Origin: a bacterium
GTDB taxonomy: Bacteria > Vulcanimicrobiota > Vulcanimicrobiia > Vulcanimicrobiales > Vulcanimicrobiaceae
NCBI GenBank assembly: GCA_021778415.1
Contig: JAJYCL010000001.1
Location: 1 to 64,000, forward strand
Direction of reading: 5' to 3'
DNA length: 64,000 nt
Part shown: one piece after another, positions 50,466 to 58,981 of the stretch
Layout: each line of letters begins with the position of its first letter
Position numbering within the stretch: the stretch's first letter is position 1
Translations under genes and position numbers: made by a program
Notes under the pieces: generated by a model
Told to the model about the DNA's origin: nothing
Databases searched by the model: none
The model's input: the letters and a program-made list of their open reading frames with translations, nothing else

Positions 50466-52127
50466 CTACATCCCCGTGTAAACGGGGCCCTCACCACCCT
50501 GCGGCGGAACCCACGTGATGATTTGATAGGGATCGGCAATATCGCAGGTTTTGCAATGGACGCAATTGGTGAAATTGATTTGCAGGCGCCCTTCGACTTT
50601 GCCATCCACCTTATTGAACATCGGTTCATACACTGCGGCCGGACAAAAATACTCGCACGGGTTGCCATACTCGACCGTGCATCGATCGCGGCAAATATTC
50701 GTATCGGCGACATGTAAGTGGCAGGGTTGGTCTTCTTCGTGAATCGCGCCGCTCTTATACACATCGGTCAGCTTATCGAAGGTCAATTTGCCGTCAATCG
50801 GAGCGCGAGGCGACAGCGTCGGTTTATATCCGCGACGTTCCATACGTTCAAATCCGGCCTCGCCCGGCAATTTTTCTTTGAACCCGAATCCGCGACCGCC
50901 GGTGATCATGCCGAGCGAGGCGTTGAGCATGCCCGCAATCAAACCGCCGTGGAACCCCTGGTGAAAATTGCGCGCGGTGCGCATTTCGGTATACGCCCAC
51001 GAGCTTTCGAATTTTGTCGCCATTGCAGCGAGTTGCGCTGCATCGAAACGATCGGCGAGCAAGGCTTCCCACACCGTTTCCGCAGCCAACATTCCTGATT
51101 TCATCGCTAAATGGACGCCTTTTAGGCGCATGCCATTGAGGAAGCCACCCGAATCGCCGACGAGCAGAAGGCCGTCTCCGTAGAGCTTGGGCATAGCAAA
51201 GAATCCGCCCTCGGGAATCGCTTTGGCACCGTAGCGGATCATCTCACCGCCTTCGAGCATCTTGGCAATCACCGGATGCGCCTTCATGCGCTGCAATTCA
51301 TTGTGCGGATCCATCGACGGATCTTTCGAATCGAGTCCCGTGACATGACCGATATCGATGATATCGTCGGCCATGCAATAGATAAAACCACCGCCGAAAG
51401 TATCGGCCGAAAGCGGATAGCCTAACGTGTGATACACGGAGCCCGCAGTAACGCTTCCGACAGGCATTTTCCACAGTTCTTTTACGCCGGTTGCATAGAC
51501 TTGCGGCTCTTTGCCCGCATCCAAATTCAATCGTGCAATCGCTTGCTTGGCAAGCGTCCCGCGCGGACCTTCACCTAAAATGACGACCTTCGCAAGAATA
51601 TCGGCGCCGGCTTCAAAGTTCGATTTCGGCGCGCCATCGTGGCCGACACCCTTATCGCCGGTGCGAACGCCGATGACCCGATCACCGTCCCACAACAGCT
51701 CTTGCCCTGGAAACGCCGGAAACACTTGCGCCCCGGCCGCTTCGGCCTTATCGGCCATCCACTTGACGACGCGTTGCAGCGAGGCCACATATTTGCCGTG
51801 ATTTTGCAACGGAGGCGGCGCAAACGGCGCCTTCATCCTTCCCGTCGCGGTGAGATACCACAGTTCGTCAACGTTCCCAACCGGTGCATCCACCGGCGCA
51901 TCGTTTTCATCGCGCCAACCCGGCACGAGCTCATCAAGCGCTCGGGGATCGAGAACGAGGCCGGAGATCGCATGATTGCCGATCTCGCCGCCTTTTTCGA
52001 TCACCAGAATTTCGAGCTCTCGCCCGGCGGCCTTAGCGAGCTGGCCTAGGCGAATCGCCCCGGCGAGACTTGCCGGCCCAGCGCCGACAAAAAGGACATC
52101 GACTTCAAGTTGATCGCGATCTGCCAT
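50466..52127 (-). CDS. electron transfer flavoprotein-ubiquinone oxidoreductase
   Basis: A 553-aa membrane-associated flavo-iron-sulfur protein that passes electrons from ETF to the quinone pool. The N-terminal FAD loop FVGAGPASLAGAIRLG is followed by the quinone/membrane region. The C-terminal ferredoxin-like domain has the Cys ligands NCVHCKTCDI plus an upstream Cys-rich stretch (CRDRCTVEYGNPCEYFC). Length is normal. ETF alpha/beta genes are not in the window. It is grouped, perhaps accidentally, with the thiamine genes on the same strand. Confidence 0.93.
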   Translation of the reverse strand: MADRDQLEVDVLFVGAGPASLAGAIRLGQLAKAAGRELEILVIEKGGEIGNHAISGLVLDPRALDELVPGWRDENDAPVDAPVGNVDELWYLTATGRMKAPFAPPPLQNHGKYVASLQRVVKWMADKAEAAGAQVFPAFPGQELLWDGDRVIGVRTGDKGVGHDGAPKSNFEAGADILAKVVILGEGPRGTLAKQAIARLNLDAGKEPQVYATGVKELWKMPVGSVTAGSVYHTLGYPLSADTFGGGFIYCMADDIIDIGHVTGLDSKDPSMDPHNELQRMKAHPVIAKMLEGGEMIRYGAKAIPEGGFFAMPKLYGDGLLLVGDSGGFLNGMRLKGVHLAMKSGMLAAETVWEALLADRFDAAQLAAMATKFESSWAYTEMRTARNFHQGFHGGLIAGMLNASLGMITGGRGFGFKEKLPGEAGFERMERRGYKPTLSPRAPIDGKLTFDKLTDVYKSGAIHEEDQPCHLHVADTNICRDRCTVEYGNPCEYFCPAAVYEPMFNKVDGKVEGRLQINFTNCVHCKTCDIADPYQIITWVPPQGGEGPVYTGM

Positions 52128-52146
52128 AACGCTGTACTTAACACTC

Positions 52147-52881
52147 CTACAGGGGTGGTGGTGTCAACAACTTCGCCGTGAGCGCAGCGAGTACCGCCGA
52201 GCGTATCAGAGCCACACGACGATTTTCAGGAAGGCGGCCCGGAGCCTCGAGCGTTCCCACGCGTGCCATCCCACGACGAGCAAAGGCCAGCGAATATGAA
52301 AGGCCTCCAAGCTCGCGACGTTCTTGTTCCGGATCCGGGGTGTGCACCGGGTCCACTGCGAGATCGGAGGAGAGAGCAGCACACATCGTCTCGGCCCACG
52401 CGTGGTCGCCATACGAGTAACAATAGAATCCCTCCTCATCGAGATCGTCATGCAGATCTAGACTTAAGACATACCGATGATCTCGCGTCGCCGTGAGAAT
52501 GGCCTTTGCTTCCGGAGACGATCCTCCGCGCCCAAAGGTGCGGTTGAGATCAATTCCCTCGGAGTTGCCACGCGTGCCGCGATCAAAGCCGGTCGGATTC
52601 ATACACGGCCAAAGACGGTATGAGTAGCGCGGATCCAAGAGGCTATCGCGCACGAGTTCGTAGAGCGCGATGGGCCCGGTTCGCTCGTCGCCGTGGATTC
52701 CCGTCGCAATCGCTATGGCCGGCGCCCGATAATCGCCAAGTTCCACGCAGAGCAATGTTCTCGGCGCACCAACGCACGCAACCTCGCGCACAGCGAAATT
52801 CTCTTTGCCGCGAAAAGCCTTCCAAGCGGCGACGAGATCGGAGTAGGTTCCAAACATCTCTGCAGTAAAGCACGTTGGCAT
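52147..52881 (-). CDS. M14-family zinc carboxypeptidase / aspartoacylase-like deacylase
   Basis: A 244-aa zinc hydrolase. The metal site GIHGDERTG (HxxE) lies at about residues 62-70, with substrate motifs PCMNPTG and GIDLNRTFG, and the third ligand in LSLDLHDD. The catalytic Glu is probably in GTLEAPG. The compact size fits the M14 aspartoacylase/succinylglutamate desuccinylase branch or short murein-peptide carboxypeptidases. No signal peptide, so it is cytoplasmic. Its start codon shares a CATG with the divergent LOG-like gene. Confidence 0.85.
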   Translation of the reverse strand: MPTCFTAEMFGTYSDLVAAWKAFRGKENFAVREVACVGAPRTLLCVELGDYRAPAIAIATGIHGDERTGPIALYELVRDSLLDPRYSYRLWPCMNPTGFDRGTRGNSEGIDLNRTFGRGGSSPEAKAILTATRDHRYVLSLDLHDDLDEEGFYCYSYGDHAWAETMCAALSSDLAVDPVHTPDPEQERRELGGLSYSLAFARRGMARVGTLEAPGRLPENRRVALIRSAVLAALTAKLLTPPPL

Positions 52882-53497
52882 GAAAATTCAAATCGGCGTG
52901 ATGGGATCGGCCGGTGGGATACTGACCGATCATGAATTGGATTTGGCCCGGCGCGTTGGGCGCCGCATTGCACAACGAGGGTGCACGATCGTCACCGGGG
53001 CCTGCCCGGGACTCCCGCATGCAGCCGTCTTGGGCGCGCATGAAGAGGGCGGCTCCTCGCTTGGCGTTTCGCCCGCCTATTCGCGCGAAGAGCACGTCAA
53101 CATTTTCGGTTCGCCGCTGCAACCGTACACCACGATTGTTTTCACAGGAAGCGGCCTGATGGGCCGCGAGACGCATAATATTCACTCGTCGGATTTTGTT
53201 TTGTACGTCGGCGGGCGCAGTGGTACGCTCGGTGAGTTTTGCATCGCCTACGATGAGGGGAAACTCATTGGCATTCTGCGCGACTCGGGCGGCATTTCAA
53301 ATGAATTTTCGCGCATCGCGGCGCTCGTGCAGAAAGAGACCGGATCCTCTATTATCGAGCATCGCGAACCGGAAAAACTCGTAGACGCGTGCTTGGATTA
53401 TTATCTCAAAGAGCCCATGCCTAGTTCCGTTGCCTTCAATCGCCATGATCTGCCATCGGTCGATCGACCGAGCATCACACAGGAGTCACGTGGCTGA
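52880..53497 (+). CDS. LOG/TIGR00725-like Rossmann protein
   Basis: A 205-aa protein of the lysine-decarboxylase-like/LOG superfamily. The N-terminal GVMGSAGG loop is followed by TIVTGACPGLPHAAVLGA and the phosphate-binding YVGGRSGTLGEFCIAYDEG. These match the nucleotide-binding family that includes cytokinin-activating LOG proteins and DprA-like folds; the substrate here is probably a nucleotide but is not known. It overlaps the divergent peptidase start (CATG) and the beta-CASP start by 8 bp. Confidence 0.85.
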   Translation: MKIQIGVMGSAGGILTDHELDLARRVGRRIAQRGCTIVTGACPGLPHAAVLGAHEEGGSSLGVSPAYSREEHVNIFGSPLQPYTTIVFTGSGLMGRETHNIHSSDFVLYVGGRSGTLGEFCIAYDEGKLIGILRDSGGISNEFSRIAALVQKETGSSIIEHREPEKLVDACLDYYLKEPMPSSVAFNRHDLPSVDRPSITQESRG

Positions 53498-54845
53498 ATT
53501 ATCTTTTCTCGGAGCGGCCGGAACGGTCACCGGGAGCAAGCATTTGTTGACGATCGGTGGCAAACACATTCTCGTCGACTGCGGTATGTTCCAAGGGACC
53601 GTGGATGTCCGAAATCTCAACGATGCACCGCTTCCATTGGCAGCCGACGATATCGATGCCGTCATCATTACCCATGGACACATCGATCACGTCGGCTTCC
53701 TGCCCAAACTCGTTGCCGATGGATTTTCCGGACCGATCTATACAACACCGCCGACCGCCGCACTGATGAGCATCGTTCTCAACGATGCAGCGCATTTGCA
53801 ATCGTACATGCACGCGCGCGGCTTCGGGCACGAACGACCGAATACGCCGCCCCCGTATTATAATCAGGTCGATGTCGACACGACGATGCGTCACGTTCAC
53901 CCGGTTGCCTATGAATCGAATTTTGATGTGGCGGGAGTGGCCCAAGGAAGTTTGCATAATGCCGGACATATCATCGGCTCGGCCTTTGCCGCGCTCCGCT
54001 TCGAAGGAAAACGCGTTATTTTCAGCGGCGATCTCGGTCGCTACGATCGACCATTACTCTTCGATCCCTCGCCCATCGAAGCCGTCGACGTTCTCGTTTG
54101 CGAATCGACCTATGGGGATCGCGAACATCCCGCAGAACCGCTCGAAGAACTGCGCAAGGTCCTCATCGAGGCCGTAACTCGCGGTGGGGCCATTATTATT
54201 CCGAGCTTTGCCGTCGAACGCACGCAAGACTTGCTCTACGCCCTTGGGCAGTTGCAACGCATGGACGAACGTCTCGCGTCCGTACCGGTGCACCTCGATT
54301 CACCGATGGCCGAAGCAGTCGATGATCTTTTTGCTAAGTTTCCCCACGATTATAAAGCGCTTCCCGATGCTAGCGCACCGAACTTCGGGTGCAAACATCT
54401 GACGATACACGTCACCGCCGAGGATTCGAAACGCCTCAATACCGTGAAAGGTTCGCACATTATCATTTCGGCGAGTGGAATGGCATCGGGTGGTCGCATC
54501 CTGCATCATTTGCACAATCATCTTGCCGATGCCCACGCCAGCGTTATTTTCGTCGGATATCAGGGAGCCGGAACGCTCGGGAACCTGCTTGTGCATGGAG
54601 CCCATTCGGTTCGGATTCTCGGTGAAACGATGGTTGTTCGCGCACACATTGCCAACGTCGAGGGGTACAGCGCCCACGCCGATAGCAAGGGTCTCCTGCG
54701 TTGGCTTAGCACCTGCACCTCGACGCCGCAGTTTTATGCCGTTCACGGCGAACCGGCATCGGCGGCGGCACTTTGCGCAACCGTTACACATAAATTACAT
54801 TGGCCGGCAGCCGTGGCACGGCGTGGAACAACCGTCACGTTGTAA
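53490..54845 (+). CDS. MBL/beta-CASP ribonuclease-like protein
   Basis: A 451-aa exonuclease/endonuclease-like protein with the metallo-beta-lactamase motif THGHIDHVGFLPKLV (HxHxDH). Later ligands (HNAGHIIGSAF, FSGDLG), a beta-CASP insert (IIPSFAVERTQDLLYALG; FVGYQGAGTLGNLLV) and a C-terminal GYSAHADSKGLLRWL complete the set. This is typical of bacterial RNA-processing RNase J/CPSF-type relatives (RMMBL end). The start is GTG with AGGAG 5 nt upstream, overlapping the LOG-like stop by 8 bp. Confidence 0.92.
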   Translation: MAELSFLGAAGTVTGSKHLLTIGGKHILVDCGMFQGTVDVRNLNDAPLPLAADDIDAVIITHGHIDHVGFLPKLVADGFSGPIYTTPPTAALMSIVLNDAAHLQSYMHARGFGHERPNTPPPYYNQVDVDTTMRHVHPVAYESNFDVAGVAQGSLHNAGHIIGSAFAALRFEGKRVIFSGDLGRYDRPLLFDPSPIEAVDVLVCESTYGDREHPAEPLEELRKVLIEAVTRGGAIIIPSFAVERTQDLLYALGQLQRMDERLASVPVHLDSPMAEAVDDLFAKFPHDYKALPDASAPNFGCKHLTIHVTAEDSKRLNTVKGSHIIISASGMASGGRILHHLHNHLADAHASVIFVGYQGAGTLGNLLVHGAHSVRILGETMVVRAHIANVEGYSAHADSKGLLRWLSTCTSTPQFYAVHGEPASAAALCATVTHKLHWPAAVARRGTTVTL

Positions 54846-54898
54846 CGTATGAACCACATGCGCACGATTACTCGCCGTTAAAACGTTGTCCTAACGCA

Positions 54899-55243
54899 AT
54901 GGATGTCCGTTACGTACAACTTCTTGCCTCGTTCATCACTGCGCGTAGCGAGTACGTCTTGGCGCGCCTTGAGTTTGCTTCGTACCATGCCACGATCGCC
55001 GCTCCTCCACCGATCGACCGCCTTCCCGACGCATCGGAGGCGACGTTACAAGCAATTTGGCCCGCGATAGAAACGCAAGTCGAACAGGCTGTTGAAAGCA
55101 TGCGGATGCTTACGCGGCTGCACGGAAATGATCTTTCCGAGGATCGTCAATTCCATCGTATCGGAGAGCTCCTTCGCGAAATGGAACAATACGCTCGAGC
55201 AATCCGTTGGGTCCAATCCAACGAAGAACCCAACCCATCATAA
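54899..55243 (+). CDS. small hypothetical helical protein
   Basis: A 114-aa protein, nearly all helical and acidic (ATLQAIWPAIETQVEQAVES), without signal or membrane helix. The family is not recognised. The ATG is 53 bp after the beta-CASP gene, and a palindromic repeat relic follows its stop. A reading from an upstream in-frame start would overlap the nuclease gene. Confidence 0.55.
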   Translation: MDVRYVQLLASFITARSEYVLARLEFASYHATIAAPPPIDRLPDASEATLQAIWPAIETQVEQAVESMRMLTRLHGNDLSEDRQFHRIGELLREMEQYARAIRWVQSNEEPNPS

Positions 55244-55258
55244 TCGTCCGCACATATG

Positions 55259-55352
55259 TGTCACCCTCAAGAGCGTGCAAAACCGGCGTCTCGAAAAGTC
55301 GAAGAGCCTCGTTCCGACGTGCTTCGAGACGCTCGTGGCGTATGACGGGGTC
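55259..55352. repeat. degenerate copies of the 47-bp palindromic repeat
   Basis: The minus strand reads TTTTCGAGACG, a short gap, then GCTCTTGAGGGTGACA (55259-55299). On the plus strand GCTTCGAGACGCTCGTGG follows (55321 on). Both match the unit at 1-190 (CTTCGAGACGC, hairpin, CTCAGGGTGACAG), one inverted and one partial. It sits between a hypothetical gene and the M20 hydrolase, again intergenic. Confidence 0.65.
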
Positions 55353-55362
55353 GAACTCGCGC

Positions 55363-56529
55363 CTAGCCGATGAGGGCGAGGTTGGTCATCATCGTGAACC
55401 CGATATCCAAGGCGTGTTCATCAATATCGTAACGTGCGCTATGTTGCGGATAACCGCCAAGATGCTTGCCGTGCGTTCCGACGATGAAATACGCACCAGG
55501 TCGACGCTGCTGCATATACGACATGTCTTCGGACCACATAACGATCGGATACGGGTCGACGATACAATCGCGCTCTAACGCGCGATACGCGACTGCACGA
55601 ACCACATCGTTCATTTCCGGTTCGTTAATGGTTGGCGGGTAACCAAAATCGTACTCGAATTCATAGGTCACGCGCAACGCTTCGCAGATGCCCTTCACGA
55701 TGCGCTCAAGACGCTGCGGCATCGACTGACGAATTTCATCATTGAGGACGCGCACAGTTCCCATCAAGGTAGCCGAATCGGGAATCACGTTAAACGTCGT
55801 GCCCGATTCGATACGGCCAACCGTGACGACGACTGGCTCGCGCGGTGCAACTTCACGTGCAACAATCGTTTGCAGCATCGTGACGATATGAGACGCCGCA
55901 ACAACGGGATCGATGGCGAGATCGGGCATTCCGCCGTGACCGCCACGGCCCGCAATGCGAAGCGTGAAACGGTCCGAACACGCAAAAAATGCACCGTCGC
56001 GAATGCCAACTTTGCCGACTTCCAAGCCGCTAAAGAGATGCAGAGCAAAAACTCGATCAACGTGCGGTTTTTCTAACGCACCGTCATCGATCATCAGAAG
56101 ATTTCCGTGCGAACCTTCTTCACCCGGCTGAAAACAAAACACAATGGTTCCGGCGACTTCATCGCGATGCGCAGCGAGCCACTTTGCCGCACAAAGAAGA
56201 ATCGCCATGTGCCCATCGTGACCACAGGCGTGCATGACGAACTCTTTTTGCGAGCGGTACTCGACATCGGAAAGTTCTTGAACGGGCAGGCCGTCCATAT
56301 CGGCGCGCAAGAGCGTCACGGGGCCCGGCTTCCCCCCCTTGAGCGTCGCTAATATCCCGGTTTTCCCAACTTTCGTTCGAATTTCATCGAAGCCGCATGG
56401 CGCTAATTCACGCTCGATATAGGCGGCCGTCTCGAACTCTTGCATCGAAAGCTCGGGATGGGCATGAAAATAGCGACGATAGCGCACAAGTTCATCATGC
56501 GGCGCTTTACGTAAAACCGGTGCAATCAT
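55363..56529 (-). CDS. M20-family metal-dependent amidohydrolase
   Basis: A 388-aa dinuclear-metal hydrolase of the amidohydrolase/carboxypeptidase (M20D) type. Metal and catalytic motifs RADMDGLPVQEL, MHACGHDGHMAILL and FQPGEEGSHG are clear, as is the dimerisation domain with GRGGHGGMPDLAIDPV. Relatives cleave N-acyl amino acids, hippurate or indole conjugates. No signal peptide. It lies 42 bp before the next minus-strand gene. Confidence 0.92.
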   Translation of the reverse strand: MIAPVLRKAPHDELVRYRRYFHAHPELSMQEFETAAYIERELAPCGFDEIRTKVGKTGILATLKGGKPGPVTLLRADMDGLPVQELSDVEYRSQKEFVMHACGHDGHMAILLCAAKWLAAHRDEVAGTIVFCFQPGEEGSHGNLLMIDDGALEKPHVDRVFALHLFSGLEVGKVGIRDGAFFACSDRFTLRIAGRGGHGGMPDLAIDPVVAASHIVTMLQTIVAREVAPREPVVVTVGRIESGTTFNVIPDSATLMGTVRVLNDEIRQSMPQRLERIVKGICEALRVTYEFEYDFGYPPTINEPEMNDVVRAVAYRALERDCIVDPYPIVMWSEDMSYMQQRRPGAYFIVGTHGKHLGGYPQHSARYDIDEHALDIGFTMMTNLALIG

Positions 56530-56571
56530 AAGACGCCCTTCGGCAAAGAGACCCGCCCCTCCGTTACGTCG

Positions 56572-57474
56572 CTATTGGGAGCGGAATACTTCCCAAAAGG
56601 GATACTGACCGGGGACCGCGCGACAGAATGCCATGGCCGGGTGAAATTCCATTCGTCGGAGGCTCTGCTTCACCCACGCGTCGATACCCATTTCATTCGA
56701 TGATCGTAAAATCCGTGTATCAACCACATCACCCGCTGCATTGATCGAAATGCGTTGACCAACGTAGACGACACCAACGTTCGCAAGTTCATCTACCAAC
56801 CACCGAGGTTGTTGTTGCGCGAAAGATGGGTCGTTGAGCTCAGGCTCGGTAAATGCATTTTTGCAGGGGAAATGCGGGTCATCGATTCTTTGCGACGGGA
56901 TGATGTACGTCGAGGCTACAGGAGATAACGACAACGCCTGGTGCACGTCAATATCGTTTGGTTCAGATCGCGCAAATACGGGACCGGCTATTTCAGGCAT
57001 CTGAGGCGCGCACGCAATCGGCCCTAAATGGCTCCAATCGCCTGTCATATCGAGCGAAGAAAGCGACGGGGTCCAAACCATTTTCACGGAATGTACCGTC
57101 GAGGGCAATTGGATATACAATGGCGATGATCGAGTGAGGCTCCGAGTCCAAATTCCTCCGGGTCCGGTATAATGATCAACCCGTCGCTGCAAGCCGGTCG
57201 CCGGGAGTCTGGCTCGAAACCAGCCGGCATCGGTTTGCATTTCAAGCTGTCCTCGCACTCGCCTCGCATGATTCGCACCAAGCTCAAGCGCCAGAATTCC
57301 ATCAGATTGCAAAGCCCAATGCACAACGCGGGCTGGGCAAAACTCGCCATGTACCCCGCCTGCGGGTGGCTGCATCGCCGTCTGTGCCGACGACGCAGCA
57401 AAAACAGCCATTGGTGTTACGGCTGAGAGCGCAACGCTCACTATGAATAGCGTACGGAAAACCATTGATCGCAC
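56572..57474 (-). CDS. exported protein with TonB-C-like domain (paralogue A)
   Basis: A 300-aa protein. Its signal peptide (MVFRTLFIVSVALSAVTP) starts just after the chosen GTG. The middle domain has a Cys near the start (HGEFCPARVVHWALQSDG) and MQTDAGWF; the C-terminal about 90 residues (YVGQRISINAAGDVVDTRIL) resemble a TonB C-terminal fold. It is clearly homologous to the next gene (EGEACPARMGRWKMQPDG, MQTDHGWY), so they are a tandem pair. No energising ExbBD or receptor genes are adjacent, so a TonB function is only suggested by the fold. Confidence 0.65.
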   Translation of the reverse strand: MRSMVFRTLFIVSVALSAVTPMAVFAASSAQTAMQPPAGGVHGEFCPARVVHWALQSDGILALELGANHARRVRGQLEMQTDAGWFRARLPATGLQRRVDHYTGPGGIWTRSLTRSSPLYIQLPSTVHSVKMVWTPSLSSLDMTGDWSHLGPIACAPQMPEIAGPVFARSEPNDIDVHQALSLSPVASTYIIPSQRIDDPHFPCKNAFTEPELNDPSFAQQQPRWLVDELANVGVVYVGQRISINAAGDVVDTRILRSSNEMGIDAWVKQSLRRMEFHPAMAFCRAVPGQYPFWEVFRSQ

Positions 57475-57533
57475 GTGTGCACTTCTCCTAGTTCGACGTA
57501 ATTGGCATGTGGAGTTCGTTCCTAGCGACGACA

Positions 57534-58472
57534 TTATGGGTAGTCGCCGGGAAAATAATCAACGCTAAAGATATACCGACCAACGGCGGGCTTACAAAAT
57601 GCCGTCGCGGATCTAAACGTCGTTCCCAATGCCGCCGCCAATGCCGACTTATCGATGGTATTGTTTCCGGAGGGCATGTAGATACGCTCTGATAGAATAT
57701 TATTTGTCGTTCCGATCGTTACCAAGACATCCACCGTAATATTCGTTAACAGCGATAATCCTCGAAGATTCACTGACGGGAGGCGCACGGCCGAAGCCGG
57801 CGTAAATGGTGTCTTGCAGTCGCCGACTAGCCCCGTCGTGGGACGAGTTTCCAATGGCACGACATTCGCAGCCCGAACGCTATCTAACGACGTATCGGTA
57901 AGGTCGGAAACGATAGAATTCGGACCATGAGTGGAGGCCGACTTTTTTGCATTCGAACCAACGAGCATATCACGAAAATCGGCAATCGAAAGGCTGCATG
58001 AAACGCGCCCGATCGGATACCAAGGATCACTCTTAGTCGTCACGCGCGCATCGATGACCCATGCATCCAAAAGTTTCGTCGCCCCAATGGGCAGCCTGAC
58101 ATAAATTGGCGCCGTTTGGATACGCGTAGCACTCCAAGAAACAGTGGCTGTATGGAAATGTTCCGGCCAGGCGAGCATCGCTGTCGGCGGAATACGGACA
58201 CTATACCAACCATGATCGGTCTGCATGCCAAGAGTGACACCAACATCGCGACTACGATCTGCACGCAGATTTAGCGCGACAACGCCATCGGGCTGCATTT
58301 TCCAGCGGCCCATTCTCGCCGGGCATGCTTCACCTTCGAGAACTCGTGGAGCAGCAACGGCCGGAGGCGTCGGAATGGGGACCACCGATTCCGCTCCCAA
58401 AACGCTCGCTGTAAAAACACGAAAAAACAACGTTGCAGCAAATGCAAACGCAAAAAAAGCCCGAAAGAACAT
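57534..58472 (-). CDS. exported protein with TonB-C-like domain (paralogue B)
   Basis: A 312-aa paralogue of the product at 56572-57474. The N-terminal hydrophobic signal (FFRAFFAFAFAATLFFRVF) is followed by the shared Cys-containing domain and a TonB-C-like end (LTNITVDVLVTIGTTNNIL). The two share the conserved Cys near the N-terminus and MQTD-GW motifs but differ in the middle, implying an older duplication. The ATG has no strong ribosome site. The two genes are 59 bp apart. Confidence 0.65.
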   Translation of the reverse strand: MFFRAFFAFAFAATLFFRVFTASVLGAESVVPIPTPPAVAAPRVLEGEACPARMGRWKMQPDGVVALNLRADRSRDVGVTLGMQTDHGWYSVRIPPTAMLAWPEHFHTATVSWSATRIQTAPIYVRLPIGATKLLDAWVIDARVTTKSDPWYPIGRVSCSLSIADFRDMLVGSNAKKSASTHGPNSIVSDLTDTSLDSVRAANVVPLETRPTTGLVGDCKTPFTPASAVRLPSVNLRGLSLLTNITVDVLVTIGTTNNILSERIYMPSGNNTIDKSALAAALGTTFRSATAFCKPAVGRYIFSVDYFPGDYP

Positions 58473-58501
58473 AGGACAAGGCGTACGACGTAGAGGCGAA
58501 T

Positions 58502-58972
58502 TTAACCTTTGTTCCGCTCGAAGGAATAGAGTCTCTCGCGCATGGAGCCCGGAGCACAGCCCTTGAGGCGACCGTCAGCACCGATGACGCGATGGGCCGG
58601 AATAAAAAGATCGATCGGCGTTCTTCCCATTGCCGCCGCGACGGCGCGATGGGCACCCGGGTGACCGACTGCGTATGCCACATCGGAGTAGGAGAGAAAC
58701 TCACCAAAATGGAGCCGCGACACGAGTCGCCATACGGCGCACTCGAATTCCGTCCCTTGCAATGCTAACGGTACCGTAAACACATCGAGTTGCCGACGCC
58801 AGTACGAGCGCACTTGTCGGGCAGCCTCCTGCAATAACCGCGATGGGCAACGAGCCCGCAGTGCCGTGCGCGCCACGAAATCGCCTGTTATGATCGCGGT
58901 TGACGAACACGTTAGTTCCAAGGCGAAATCAAATGGAGTAGGGATGACTCCGCGCATCGTCTTTTGCGGCAC
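58502..58972 (-). CDS. alkyltransferase-like protein (ATL), active-site Cys replaced by Ala
   Basis: A 156-aa protein of the Ogt/MGMT family, with FECAVWRLVSRLHFGEFLSY and the DNA-binding helix (VGHPGAHRAVAAAM). The active-site PCHRV is IPAHRVIG, so Ala126 stands where the methyl-accepting Cys should be, and the usual Asn of the NP motif is Thr (GRTPI). It cannot accept alkyl groups. ATLs bind O6-alkylguanine lesions and hand them to nucleotide-excision repair; I recall a Thermus thermophilus homologue with the same PAHR motif. The start is GTG with AGGAA upstream. Contrast the intact alkyltransferase domain at 35273. Confidence 0.92.
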   Translation of the reverse strand: MPQKTMRGVIPTPFDFALELTCSSTAIITGDFVARTALRARCPSRLLQEAARQVRSYWRRQLDVFTVPLALQGTEFECAVWRLVSRLHFGEFLSYSDVAYAVGHPGAHRAVAAAMGRTPIDLFIPAHRVIGADGRLKGCAPGSMRERLYSFERNKG

Positions 58973-58981
58973 GATTATTTC

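Noticed and set aside
50457-52146. TPP riboswitch upstream of the thiamine genes
   Set aside because: The thiO start directly follows ETF-QO and only 19 bp lie before ETF-QO; no thi-box sequence is visible.
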